Shown here: one piece after another, positions 1 through 4,925 of the stretch
Layout: each line of letters starts with the position of its first letter
Position numbering within the stretch: the first letter of the stretch is position 1
Assembly (NCBI GenBank): GCA_020026225.1
Contig: JAHHQU010000074.1
Coordinates: 1-10,121, forward strand
Reading direction: 5' to 3'
Origin: Phocaeicola sp.
Lineage (GTDB): Bacteria; Bacteroidota; Bacteroidia; Bacteroidales; Bacteroidaceae
DNA: 10,121 bases
The notes under the pieces: model-generated
The model's database searches: none
Told to the model about the DNA's origin: nothing
The model's input: the letters and a program-made list of their open reading frames with translations, nothing else
Translations under genes and position numbers: made by a program

Positions 1-54
1 CCTGTAACCGGCTGATCCGTAGTCAGCTACTCTATTCAGTTGAGCTACGCGGCC
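1..54 (-). tRNA. tRNA-Arg(ACG), 3' part cut off by window edge
   Basis: Read on the minus strand, this begins with the acceptor strand GGCCGCG, followed by the D arm, an anticodon loop CTACGGA (anticodon ACG) and part of the T arm. It is base-for-base identical to the complete tRNA-Arg at 267-343, so the identity is secure. The 3' end of the gene lies outside the window. It is the distal copy of a duplicated Ser-Arg pair and is transcribed after the tRNA-Ser at 81-167. Confidence 0.93.
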
Positions 55-80
55 AATCCTTAAAATATTTCTGAACGAAG

Positions 81-167
81 CGGAAGCTGGGGGATTCGAA
101 CCCCCGGTACGGTTACCCGTACGGCAGTTTAGCAAACTGCTGGTTTCAGCCACTCACCCAAACTTCC
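81..167 (-). tRNA. tRNA-Ser(GCT), distal copy
   Basis: The minus strand folds as a class II tRNA of 87 nt. The acceptor GGAAGTT pairs with AGCTTCC (one G-U), and the discriminator is G. The anticodon loop TTGCTAA gives anticodon GCT, which reads AGC/AGU serine codons. A long variable arm (CGTACGG/CCGTACC around GTAA) and a T arm with loop TTCGAAT are present. CCA is not encoded. It is identical to the copy at 370-456 and starts only 4 bases after the 3' end of tRNA-Glu. Confidence 0.96.
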
Positions 168-171
168 ATAG

Positions 172-244
172 TAGCGCATACGGGAATCGAACCCGTGTTT
201 CAGCCGTGAGAGGGCCGCGTCCTGGGCCACTAGACGAAAGCGCC
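172..244 (-). tRNA. tRNA-Glu(CTC)
   Basis: The minus strand gives a 73-nt class I tRNA. The anticodon loop CTCTCAC has anticodon CTC (GAG codons), and the T arm is ACGGG/CCCGT around TTCGATT. The acceptor GGCGCTT pairs with ATGCGCT, with a terminal G-U and one T-T mismatch, and the discriminator is A. CCA is not encoded. It is the only Glu gene in the window and lies between the two Ser-Arg copies. The CTC rather than the more usual TTC anticodon suggests a second glutamate isoacceptor elsewhere in the genome (inference). Confidence 0.93.
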
Positions 245-266
245 GTATGCTTGTTTATAGGCTCAT

Positions 267-343
267 TGGTGACCGCGACAGGATTCAAACCTGTAACCGG
301 CTGATCCGTAGTCAGCTACTCTATTCAGTTGAGCTACGCGGCC
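267..343 (-). tRNA. tRNA-Arg(ACG), complete copy
   Basis: This is a 77-nt class I tRNA on the minus strand. The acceptor GGCCGCG pairs with CGCGGTC, and the anticodon stem GCTGA/TCAGC encloses CTACGGA, giving anticodon ACG. This is the form normally deaminated to ICG to read CGU/CGC/CGA. The T arm is ACAGG/CCTGT. The gene ends in ACCA, so the 3' CCA is encoded, unlike its Ser and Glu neighbours. It lies 26 bases downstream of tRNA-Ser 370-456. Confidence 0.95.
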
Positions 344-458
344 AATCCTTAAAATATTTCTGAACGAAGCGGAAGCTGGGGGATTCGAACCCCCGGTACG
401 GTTACCCGTACGGCAGTTTAGCAAACTGCTGGTTTCAGCCACTCACCCAAACTTCCAT
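290..458. repeat. Direct repeat copy B (Ser-Arg tRNA pair)
   Basis: This is the second copy of the 169-bp perfect repeat. It ends two bases past the tRNA-Ser 5' end, where the copies diverge (tRNA-Glu 3' end after copy A, leader/promoter after copy B). Copy B is therefore the one adjacent to the promoter. The left limit of the homology cannot be seen because copy A is cut by the window. Confidence 0.95.
370..456 (-). tRNA. tRNA-Ser(GCT), promoter-proximal copy
   Basis: This is an identical copy of the tRNA-Ser at 81-167: 87 nt, anticodon GCT, long variable arm, discriminator G, no encoded CCA. It is the first gene of the minus-strand tRNA operon. The -7 box at 495-502 places the expected transcription start roughly 30 bases upstream of its mature 5' end. 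Confidence 0.96.
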
Positions 459-494
459 TCAGCTTTCAGTGAAGCATTATTTTCAAATGCGATG

Positions 495-525
495 CAAAGA
501 TATAGATAGTTTTTGACTCTGCAAA
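495..525 (-). promoter_or_regulatory. Bacteroidetes-type promoter of the tRNA operon
   Basis: On the minus strand, a TTTG -33 box (522-525) is followed after 19 bases by TATCTTTG (495-502), a full match to the TAnnTTTG -7 consensus. It points at the tRNA-Ser 5' end. No other promoter is visible before the window edge, so it probably serves all five tRNAs. Confidence 0.8.
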
Positions 526-651
526 CTTTTTGATGACTTTTTTAACGTTATTCTTTCTATATTTTAATAGCCGATTGATTATAAAGCAATTAAGAATCGA
601 CTTTTTTTTCATGGTTTTACACCTTACATCTCACCCTGCAGTGACACTACA

Positions 652-873
652 TTATATAATATAAAAAGAGACAGAAAGAAGTCCGTGGATAACATCATCA
701 CTTAAGCGAATATTTGAATCCTTTACCATTTTAACAAAGGGACATGCTTCTTTTTTGCTTCCAATATGACTTTTATTGCTTTTTCCACATGCAACTAAGA
801 TTTCATCCCTCAAAAACTTATGATACACCTCCCCTATCCCCATCTTTAAGGATAACGCACTTTTTTTCTTCAT
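652..873 (-). CDS. Doubtful small hypothetical ORF (73 aa)
   Basis: I do not recognise this protein. It is lysine-rich (MKKKSALSLKMG at the N-terminus) with two cysteines, and has no signal peptide or membrane span beyond a mildly hydrophobic C-terminus (GLLSVSFYII). Some support for reality comes from a purine run GAGAGGGGG ending 7 bases before the ATG, protein-like composition, and a candidate promoter about 230 bases upstream on the same strand. Against it are its short length, its lack of a recognisable family, and an intervening hairpin at 1007-1038. It could equally be a chance ORF or a decayed gene. Confidence 0.22.
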   Translation of the reverse strand: MKKKSALSLKMGIGEVYHKFLRDEILVACGKSNKSHIGSKKEACPFVKMVKDSNIRLSDDVIHGLLSVSFYII

Positions 874-1006
874 GCATCATCCCCCTCTCAACAGGAAGCT
901 ATTCGGAGCAATCAAGCATTTCACAAAAAGGATTGCCCAAGATACCGACAGGACAAAATCAAACAGAATATAAAAGAAAAGAAGCTGTATACACCCCATA
1001 AAATGC

Positions 1007-1038
1007 GTACACCCCGCGAATCACTTCGCGGGGTGTAC
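1007..1038 (-). terminator. Perfect 13-bp hairpin, probable terminator of the minus-strand LuxR unit
   Basis: GTACACCCCGCGA (1007-1019) pairs exactly with TCGCGGGGTGTAC (1026-1038) around a 6-base loop. It lies about 110 bases past the LuxR stop codon. The following minus-strand sequence is GCATTTTAT, so the T tract is short and interrupted. In the plus direction there is no T tract at all. It could terminate the hemerythrin-LuxR transcript, or form the 3' hairpin of a short RNA started at the 1102-1133 promoter. Confidence 0.6.
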
Positions 1039-1101
1039 TCAACTAATAACTAACTTCTTTTACATTTTGTGGTTTACGTAATTTCTATATGACTAACGAT
1101 G

Positions 1102-1133
1102 CAAAGATAGGCAGCAAATATGATGTACGCAAT
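1102..1133 (-). promoter_or_regulatory. Candidate minus-strand promoter just past the LuxR gene
   Basis: TATCTTTG (1102-1109 on the minus strand) is a full match to the TAnnTTTG -7 consensus. ATTG, a 3-of-4 match to the -33 TTTG, lies exactly 20 bases upstream. Transcription would start near 1096 and run into the hairpin at 1007-1038, giving an RNA of about 90-100 nt, or further into the weak 73-codon ORF. The -33 side carries a 10-mer shared with the promoter of the hemerythrin gene. Confidence 0.45.
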
Positions 1134-1149
1134 ACCTAAAAATTGGCAT

Positions 1150-1758
1150 TTACACATTCACCTTCACCTCATCCAATTCCACTAACTTATGAACGATTGC
1201 ATAGATAGTCAAACCAGCTGCAGAGTGTATCTGCAATTTACGAGTTATATTCCTTCGATGCGTAATGACAGTATGAACAGATATGAATAGCTGCTCCGCT
1301 ATTTCTTTGTTGGTCATTCCCTTCACCACACAACCGATGATTTCTCTTTCACGTTGACTCAGTGCATCTTGATCTGCTTCATCATCACCGTGAAGATTCA
1401 GCAAAACCATAAGCTTCTCCGTCAATGTATCCAAGTCATCGAACAGGCTGATACGCTCATCATATTCTTTCAACTGATTATTATCGACCACATTACATAC
1501 CAAAGCCACAACCTTCATATTTGCATCTGGATAACTTTCCCTAAAAGTTTGGATATCGAACCATCCTTCAAACTGCGGGTCAACAAACAAGACTTGTGGC
1601 ACATGCACATCCATACAGTGGCTCAACCCTTCCTTAGAAGTCACCTCAATGGTCTGAATCTCTAAATCAGGTACACGCTTCAAAGCACTGACCAGTCCAG
1701 AACGGATAATCAGTGAAGTCTCTGCAACTGCAATGTGAATCAATTCTTGAGATTTCAT
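1150..1758 (-). CDS. LuxR/NarL-type regulator with degenerate receiver domain
   Basis: This is a 202-aa DNA-binding regulator. Residues 1-120 resemble a response-regulator receiver but lack its chemistry. The N-terminal acidic pocket is AVAET rather than paired aspartates, the usual Thr/Ser switch position reads VALVC, and no conserved Lys follows. D60 in VLFVDP is the only phosphoacceptor candidate. Residues 133-190 form a clear LuxR helix-turn-helix (LSQREREI, GMTNKEIAEQLFISVHTV, THRRNITRKL). The protein is therefore probably not controlled by ordinary phosphorelay (inference). Its ATG overlaps the stop of the upstream hemerythrin gene as ATGA, so the two are co-transcribed and probably translationally coupled. 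From memory, Porphyromonas gingivalis has a LuxR-type regulator of this general kind, CdhR, linked to hemin. I cannot verify orthology. Confidence 0.88.
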   Translation of the reverse strand: MKSQELIHIAVAETSLIIRSGLVSALKRVPDLEIQTIEVTSKEGLSHCMDVHVPQVLFVDPQFEGWFDIQTFRESYPDANMKVVALVCNVVDNNQLKEYDERISLFDDLDTLTEKLMVLLNLHGDDEADQDALSQREREIIGCVVKGMTNKEIAEQLFISVHTVITHRRNITRKLQIHSAAGLTIYAIVHKLVELDEVKVNV

Positions 1759-2447
1759 TTCACCTCCTTCTCTAATTCCATAATAGCGGGAACAAAAAGA
1801 AGATCCTCTACCTTATTGTGTGAGGCAAGATCTTCTTCGCAAATAAAGATATCAAATAAGGTCGCATTCAACAACTGGTTATCACCATGAGTTGGGAAAT
1901 ACTTGATTATAATATTCTTTAACTCCGTAAGCTTTACATTTACTCTGTCATGATGACGGGCAAATTCCGTGATGCAGAATCCTTCGGGATGCTCTCCATT
2001 CAACAAACTTTCCACATACGAGAAAACTCTTCTGTTTTCGTACTCCATATGTTTGCGCACCTCATTTCCAAAGGCGTCAAAAAATTGAATGATAAGATAG
2101 GCAACCTCCTTTTCATTCGACCCCTGAATAGCTTCAACCAGTTTCTTACGAATGGAAGGCAATTCAAAATCCAAGAAATAAGAATGAGCCTGTTTCAAAT
2201 AACTCATCAAGGAACGTACCGAAATGCATTCCAGATGATCTTGCATACAATCACTGTCTTGCGTCAAAAAATTCACCACAGCTAAAAAGGTACGACAATC
2301 CACATGGTTCATGTCGCACACTTCTTGAACCGTTTTATCGCCAAAGCCAAGTGCGATTCCAAAACGGCTTAACACTTGCAACAACGTATAGTTATCGCAA
2401 ATAAGATCACCCATCTTATCTGACGCTTTATATGTCCTAACTCTCAT
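1755..2447 (-). CDS. Hemerythrin-domain protein, RIC/YtfE-like
   Basis: This 230-aa cytoplasmic protein is a predicted di-iron hemerythrin. Residues 10-62 resemble the ScdA/YtfE N-terminal domain, but the Cys-Cys motif of that domain is replaced by GIALGFGDKTV. Residues 85-225 form the four-helix hemerythrin domain. Its likely iron ligands are H88, H133 and E137 (KHMEYE), H165 or H166 (RHHD), and H210 and E214 (SHNKVE), which match the ligand order of E. coli YtfE. RIC proteins repair iron-sulfur clusters damaged by nitric oxide or oxidants. Without the cysteines this protein may instead sense or bind O2, NO or peroxide (inference). It is first in a two-gene operon with the LuxR regulator, overlapping it by 4 bp. 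The ATG at 2447 lies about 15-20 bases after the expected start of transcription. Confidence 0.87.
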   Translation of the reverse strand: MRVRTYKASDKMGDLICDNYTLLQVLSRFGIALGFGDKTVQEVCDMNHVDCRTFLAVVNFLTQDSDCMQDHLECISVRSLMSYLKQAHSYFLDFELPSIRKKLVEAIQGSNEKEVAYLIIQFFDAFGNEVRKHMEYENRRVFSYVESLLNGEHPEGFCITEFARHHDRVNVKLTELKNIIIKYFPTHGDNQLLNATLFDIFICEEDLASHNKVEDLLFVPAIMELEKEVK

Positions 2448-2468
2448 ATTTAGTATTCTTTTAATTTA

Positions 2469-2500
2469 CAAATTAAGTTCATTCATTCAAAGTTTGCAAT
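2469..2500 (-). promoter_or_regulatory. Candidate promoter of the hemerythrin-LuxR operon
   Basis: On the minus strand, TTAATTTG (2469-2476) matches the -7 consensus except at the second base. ATTG (2497-2500) sits 20 bases upstream at -33. The expected start is about 2462, leaving a leader of roughly 15 bases, similar to the ThiE-like gene here. The -33 side is part of a TAGGTATTGC 10-mer (2496-2505) that recurs at the 1102-1138 promoter with the same 19-base spacing to the -7 box. Confidence 0.5.
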
Positions 2501-2998
2501 ACCTACCTATCGGTATAATTCAGAAACGACGACATGTCTTTCTTCTCGTAAGAAGCATCCCTACCTTCCTTTTTACACTGACACAGGCGTATGCCATCCT
2601 ATTTTTACACGGAATAATGGTATAAAAATGAGAGCATTACTTATGCCAAGCTGGGAAACACAGTCCAACCACTCTATCCATCACTCTCAACAAAAGGGAG
2701 CGTTCATTCAAGAAGTGCCGCTTTCCGTATACCTATATATAATGACCTGCACCCAAAAGTCCCTGAAGAGACGATGAATACAGCCAATGCAAGCAACCGT
2801 CTATAAAGAAGCAACATCAAATGCTATCTTATACAAAGATACAACTTTATTTCCAATCTATCCTCTTTAGCCTTCCGAATAAGCCACAGGAGACCAGAAC
2901 AGCCCTTCTACAGGAGTTTAGGAGACACACAAAACCATGAAGATTCACTCAACACGGCATAAGAAAAGCCCATAAAATCTAAAAAATACACCAATCTA

Positions 2999-3030
2999 TT
3001 AGGAATATTTCAACGGGCTTACTACCTTTG
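2999..3030 (+). promoter_or_regulatory. Promoter of the ThiE-like gene
   Basis: TACCTTTG (3023-3030) is a full match to the -7 consensus. TTAG (2999-3002) at 20 bases upstream is a 3-of-4 match to the -33 box. Transcription would start near 3037, only about 15 bases before the ATG at 3052, which supports that start codon and leaves no room for a leader riboswitch. Confidence 0.65.
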
Positions 3031-3051
3031 TTCAACAATTAATGTTTTCAT

Positions 3052-3660
3052 ATGAAACTAATATTGATCACCACACCCACTTATTTTGTGGAAGAAGACC
3101 AGATTATCACGACCCTCTTTGAAGAAGGACTCGATATATTGCACCTGCGCAAACCGCAAACTTCACCCGTTTACGCAGAGCGACTCTTAACGCTTATTCC
3201 AGAGAAATTCCATAAGCGCATTGTGGTACATGACAACTTTTACTTAAAAGAAGAATATAATTTAAGAGGGATTCACCTGAATGCACGCAACCCGCAGATT
3301 CCAGAAAATTACTCCGGTCAGGTAAGTGCCTCTTGCCATTCTTTTGAAGAAGTATCTAAAAAGAAAGAAACGTACGACTACGTCTTCTTAAGTCCTATTT
3401 TCGACAGCATCTCCAAAGAAGGATACCAGTCAAAGTTTACTCCCGAAGACATAAGAGAGGCTTCACGCGCAGGAGTCATAGACAAGAAAGTCATTGCTTT
3501 AGGAGGTATCAATGAAGATACCATTCTACGCGTCAAAGATTTCGGTTTCGGAGGAGCAGCCCTTTTAGGAGGTTTGTGGGGAAAATTCGACCCGAATCTC
3601 GACTTTAACTATCAAGAGCTGATTCGTCATTTTCAGAAGCTCAAGCGATTGGCTGACTAA
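3052..3660 (+). CDS. ThiE/TenI-family protein (thiamine phosphate synthase-like)
   Basis: This 202-aa TIM-barrel protein has the family landmarks in order: LHLRKP (R33, K34), VVHDN near 58-62, GIHLN (73-77), SASCHS (92-97), DYVFLSPIF (109-117), and the phosphate-binding ALGGI (149-153) and GGAALLGGLW. ThiE joins HMP pyrophosphate and thiazole phosphate into thiamine phosphate, while TenI homologues act as thiazole aromatases or have unknown roles. Several ThiE signatures are altered. The usual NDR is HDN, and GVHLGQ is GIHLN, so true synthase activity is uncertain. It has its own promoter, no thi neighbours and no visible TPP riboswitch, so a salvage or divergent role is possible (inference). 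It ends 108 bases before prs, which has a separate promoter. Confidence 0.82.
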   Translation: MKLILITTPTYFVEEDQIITTLFEEGLDILHLRKPQTSPVYAERLLTLIPEKFHKRIVVHDNFYLKEEYNLRGIHLNARNPQIPENYSGQVSASCHSFEEVSKKKETYDYVFLSPIFDSISKEGYQSKFTPEDIREASRAGVIDKKVIALGGINEDTILRVKDFGFGGAALLGGLWGKFDPNLDFNYQELIRHFQKLKRLAD

Positions 3661-3686
3661 CACATTCATAATTTTTCTGCAAAACG

Positions 3687-3718
3687 TTTGTTTGCCATAA
3701 AGAAATGGCGTACCTTTG
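3687..3718 (+). promoter_or_regulatory. Promoter of prs
   Basis: TTTG (3687-3690) and TACCTTTG (3711-3718) are full matches to the -33 and -7 consensus with 20 bases between them. A second TTTG at 3691-3694 directly follows the first and would be too close (16 bases). The expected start near 3725 gives a leader of about 44 AT-rich bases. This is the best-formed protein-gene promoter in the window, fitting a highly expressed housekeeping gene. Confidence 0.82.
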
Positions 3719-3768
3719 CAGAAGATTAAGGCAAATATTTATTTATAAAGCATAATATCTATTTATAA

Positions 3769-4707
3769 ATGAGCGAAACATCTCCTTTTAAAGTATTTTC
3801 GGGAACAAACTCGAGATACCTTGCAGAAAAGATCTGCAACAGCCTTGGCTGTGAACTTGGTAACATGAACATTACCCATTTTGCTGACGGCGAATTCGCT
3901 GTTTCTTATGAAGAATCTATCCGCGGACAGCATGTGTTCTTGGTTCAGTCAACCTTCCCTAACACTGATAACCTTATGGAATTGCTTTTGATGATCGATG
4001 CAGCAAAACGTGCTTCTGCAAAGAGCGTCATCGCAGTAATCCCTTACTTCGGTTGGGCTCGTCAGGACCGCAAAGACAAGCCACGTGTTTCTATCGGTGC
4101 TAAATTGGTTGCTAACTTGTTGAGTGTAGCTGGTATCGACCGTTTGATCACTATGGATTTGCACGCAGACCAAATCCAAGGATTCTTTGACATTCCAGTA
4201 GACCACTTGTATGCTTCTACTATCTTCGTTCCTTACATTCAGTCTTTGAATTTGGAAAATCTTGCTATCGCTACTCCTGACGTAGGTGGTTCTAAACGTG
4301 CTAGCACTTATGCTAAATACTTGAACGTACCTTTGGTTTTGTGTAACAAGACTCGTGAAAGAGCTAACGTTGTAGCTACTATGCAGATTATCGGTGACGT
4401 TAAAGACAAGAACATCATCATCATCGATGATATGGTTGATACAGCTGGTACTATCACTAAAGCTGCCGACATCATGAAAGCTGCAGGTGCTCGTTCTGTA
4501 CGTGCCATTGCTTCTCACTGCGTAATGTCAGGTCCTGCAACTCAGCGCGTTCAAGATTCAGAATTGGAAGAAATGGTATTCTCAGACAGTATTCCATACA
4601 AGAACGAATGTGCTAAAGTTAAACAGCTTTCTATCGCTGATATGTTTGCTGAAACAATCCGTCGTATCTTAAACCACGAATCAATCAGCTCACAATATAT
4701 TATCTAA
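3769..4707 (+). CDS. prs: Ribose-phosphate pyrophosphokinase (PRPP synthetase)
   Basis: This 312-aa enzyme transfers pyrophosphate from ATP to ribose 5-phosphate, making PRPP for purine, pyrimidine, histidine, tryptophan and NAD synthesis. It has normal family length and all key motifs: FADGE (38-42), the ATP-site RQDRKDKPRVSIGAKL (98-113), TMDLHADQIQGFF (128-140) with H132, TPDVGGSKRA (169-178), and the PRPP loop IDDMVDTAGT (219-228). Codon use differs visibly from its neighbours, with many GCT, GTT and TTG codons, as expected of a strongly expressed gene. It is a single-gene unit with its own promoter and a strong hairpin 37 bases after the stop. Confidence 0.98.
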   Translation: MSETSPFKVFSGTNSRYLAEKICNSLGCELGNMNITHFADGEFAVSYEESIRGQHVFLVQSTFPNTDNLMELLLMIDAAKRASAKSVIAVIPYFGWARQDRKDKPRVSIGAKLVANLLSVAGIDRLITMDLHADQIQGFFDIPVDHLYASTIFVPYIQSLNLENLAIATPDVGGSKRASTYAKYLNVPLVLCNKTRERANVVATMQIIGDVKDKNIIIIDDMVDTAGTITKAADIMKAAGARSVRAIASHCVMSGPATQRVQDSELEEMVFSDSIPYKNECAKVKQLSIADMFAETIRRILNHESISSQYII

Positions 4708-4743
4708 TCGGACTCTTATTGGATTTATTCCATAGAACCATAT

Positions 4744-4795
4744 AAAGCGAAGAACCTTCGAGGTGTATATGTACACAGCATAGGTTCTTCGCTTT
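4744..4795 (+). terminator. Terminator after prs
   Basis: AAAGCGAAGAACCT (4744-4757) pairs perfectly over 14 bp with AGGTTCTTCGCTTT (4782-4795). The 24-base loop contains its own GTGTA/TACAC hairpin. The T-rich tail is partly inside the stem (GCTTTCTT), which suggests a bent two-tier terminator. Confidence 0.8.
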
Positions 4796-4925
4796 CTTAA
4801 TCTCTATAGGTTAAGAACTTTTCCGAAATACCATTATTTTTCTATCATCCTAAAAAACTCTTTGATCCGCTTTGATTCCTTTGGAAACTTAGACCGGGGT
4901 CAAATTTCCTATAAAGACCGTAAAT

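Larger units (their letters stand above)
1..169. repeat. Direct repeat copy A (Ser-Arg tRNA pair)
   Basis: I could align this base for base with 290-458 at a constant offset of 289. The identity is unbroken, including the 26-base spacer between the two tRNAs, which is under no folding constraint. It may extend left beyond the window. Identity in the spacer indicates a recent tandem duplication or ongoing gene conversion. Confidence 0.95.
526..1149. other. Intergenic region between tRNA operon and LuxR gene, no confident gene
   Basis: This 624-bp AT-rich stretch separates two minus-strand units. I see a 73-codon minus-strand ORF of doubtful status (652-873), a perfect 13-bp hairpin (1007-1038), and a candidate minus-strand promoter (1102-1133) just downstream of the LuxR gene. 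A 48-codon minus-strand ORF starting near 613 runs through the tRNA promoter and looks accidental. I found no transposon ends or additional RNA gene. Confidence 0.6.
2448..3051. other. Divergent intergenic region without recognisable gene
   Basis: This stretch of about 600 bp separates the minus-strand hemerythrin operon from the plus-strand ThiE-like gene. It holds the two outward promoters near its ends. In between I see only a 49-codon plus-strand ORF (2628-2777) of no recognisable family, an isolated minus-strand TATCTTTG (2834-2841) without a -33 partner, and two TTTTTACAC repeats (near 2571 and 2602). I see no TPP riboswitch core, terminator, tRNA or insertion-sequence ends. It could contain a small RNA or a decayed gene, but nothing in the sequence identifies one. 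Confidence 0.6.

Noticed and set aside
465..613. 48-codon minus-strand ORF (MKKKSILNCF start)
   Set aside because: It spans the tRNA operon promoter and leader and is extremely Lys/Ile-rich, as expected of chance translation of AT-rich DNA.
744..1001. 85-codon plus-strand ORF
   Set aside because: It has no recognisable family and no RBS or promoter, it is antisense to the slightly more plausible 652-873 ORF, and its composition is low-complexity and Ser/Thr-rich.
2628..2777. 49-codon plus-strand ORF in the long intergenic region
   Set aside because: No promoter box, no recognisable family and no coding bias. Treated as chance.
2834..2841. Minus-strand TATCTTTG as a promoter
   Set aside because: There is no -33 match at 19-20 bases and no gene close downstream. 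It is also explained as part of a short inverted repeat.
3031..3051. TPP riboswitch before the ThiE-like gene
   Set aside because: The leader is only about 15 bases after the predicted start, and none of the conserved TPP core sequences occur upstream.
3949..4518. 189-codon ORF antisense to prs
   Set aside because: It lies entirely inside the well-supported prs gene and has the Ser/Thr/Val-rich composition typical of antisense shadows.
4794..4817. Second hairpin TTCTTAA/TTAAGAA overlapping the end of the prs terminator
   Set aside because: It is only 7 AT-rich base pairs with a 10-base loop and competes with a much stronger 14-bp stem. Likely incidental.
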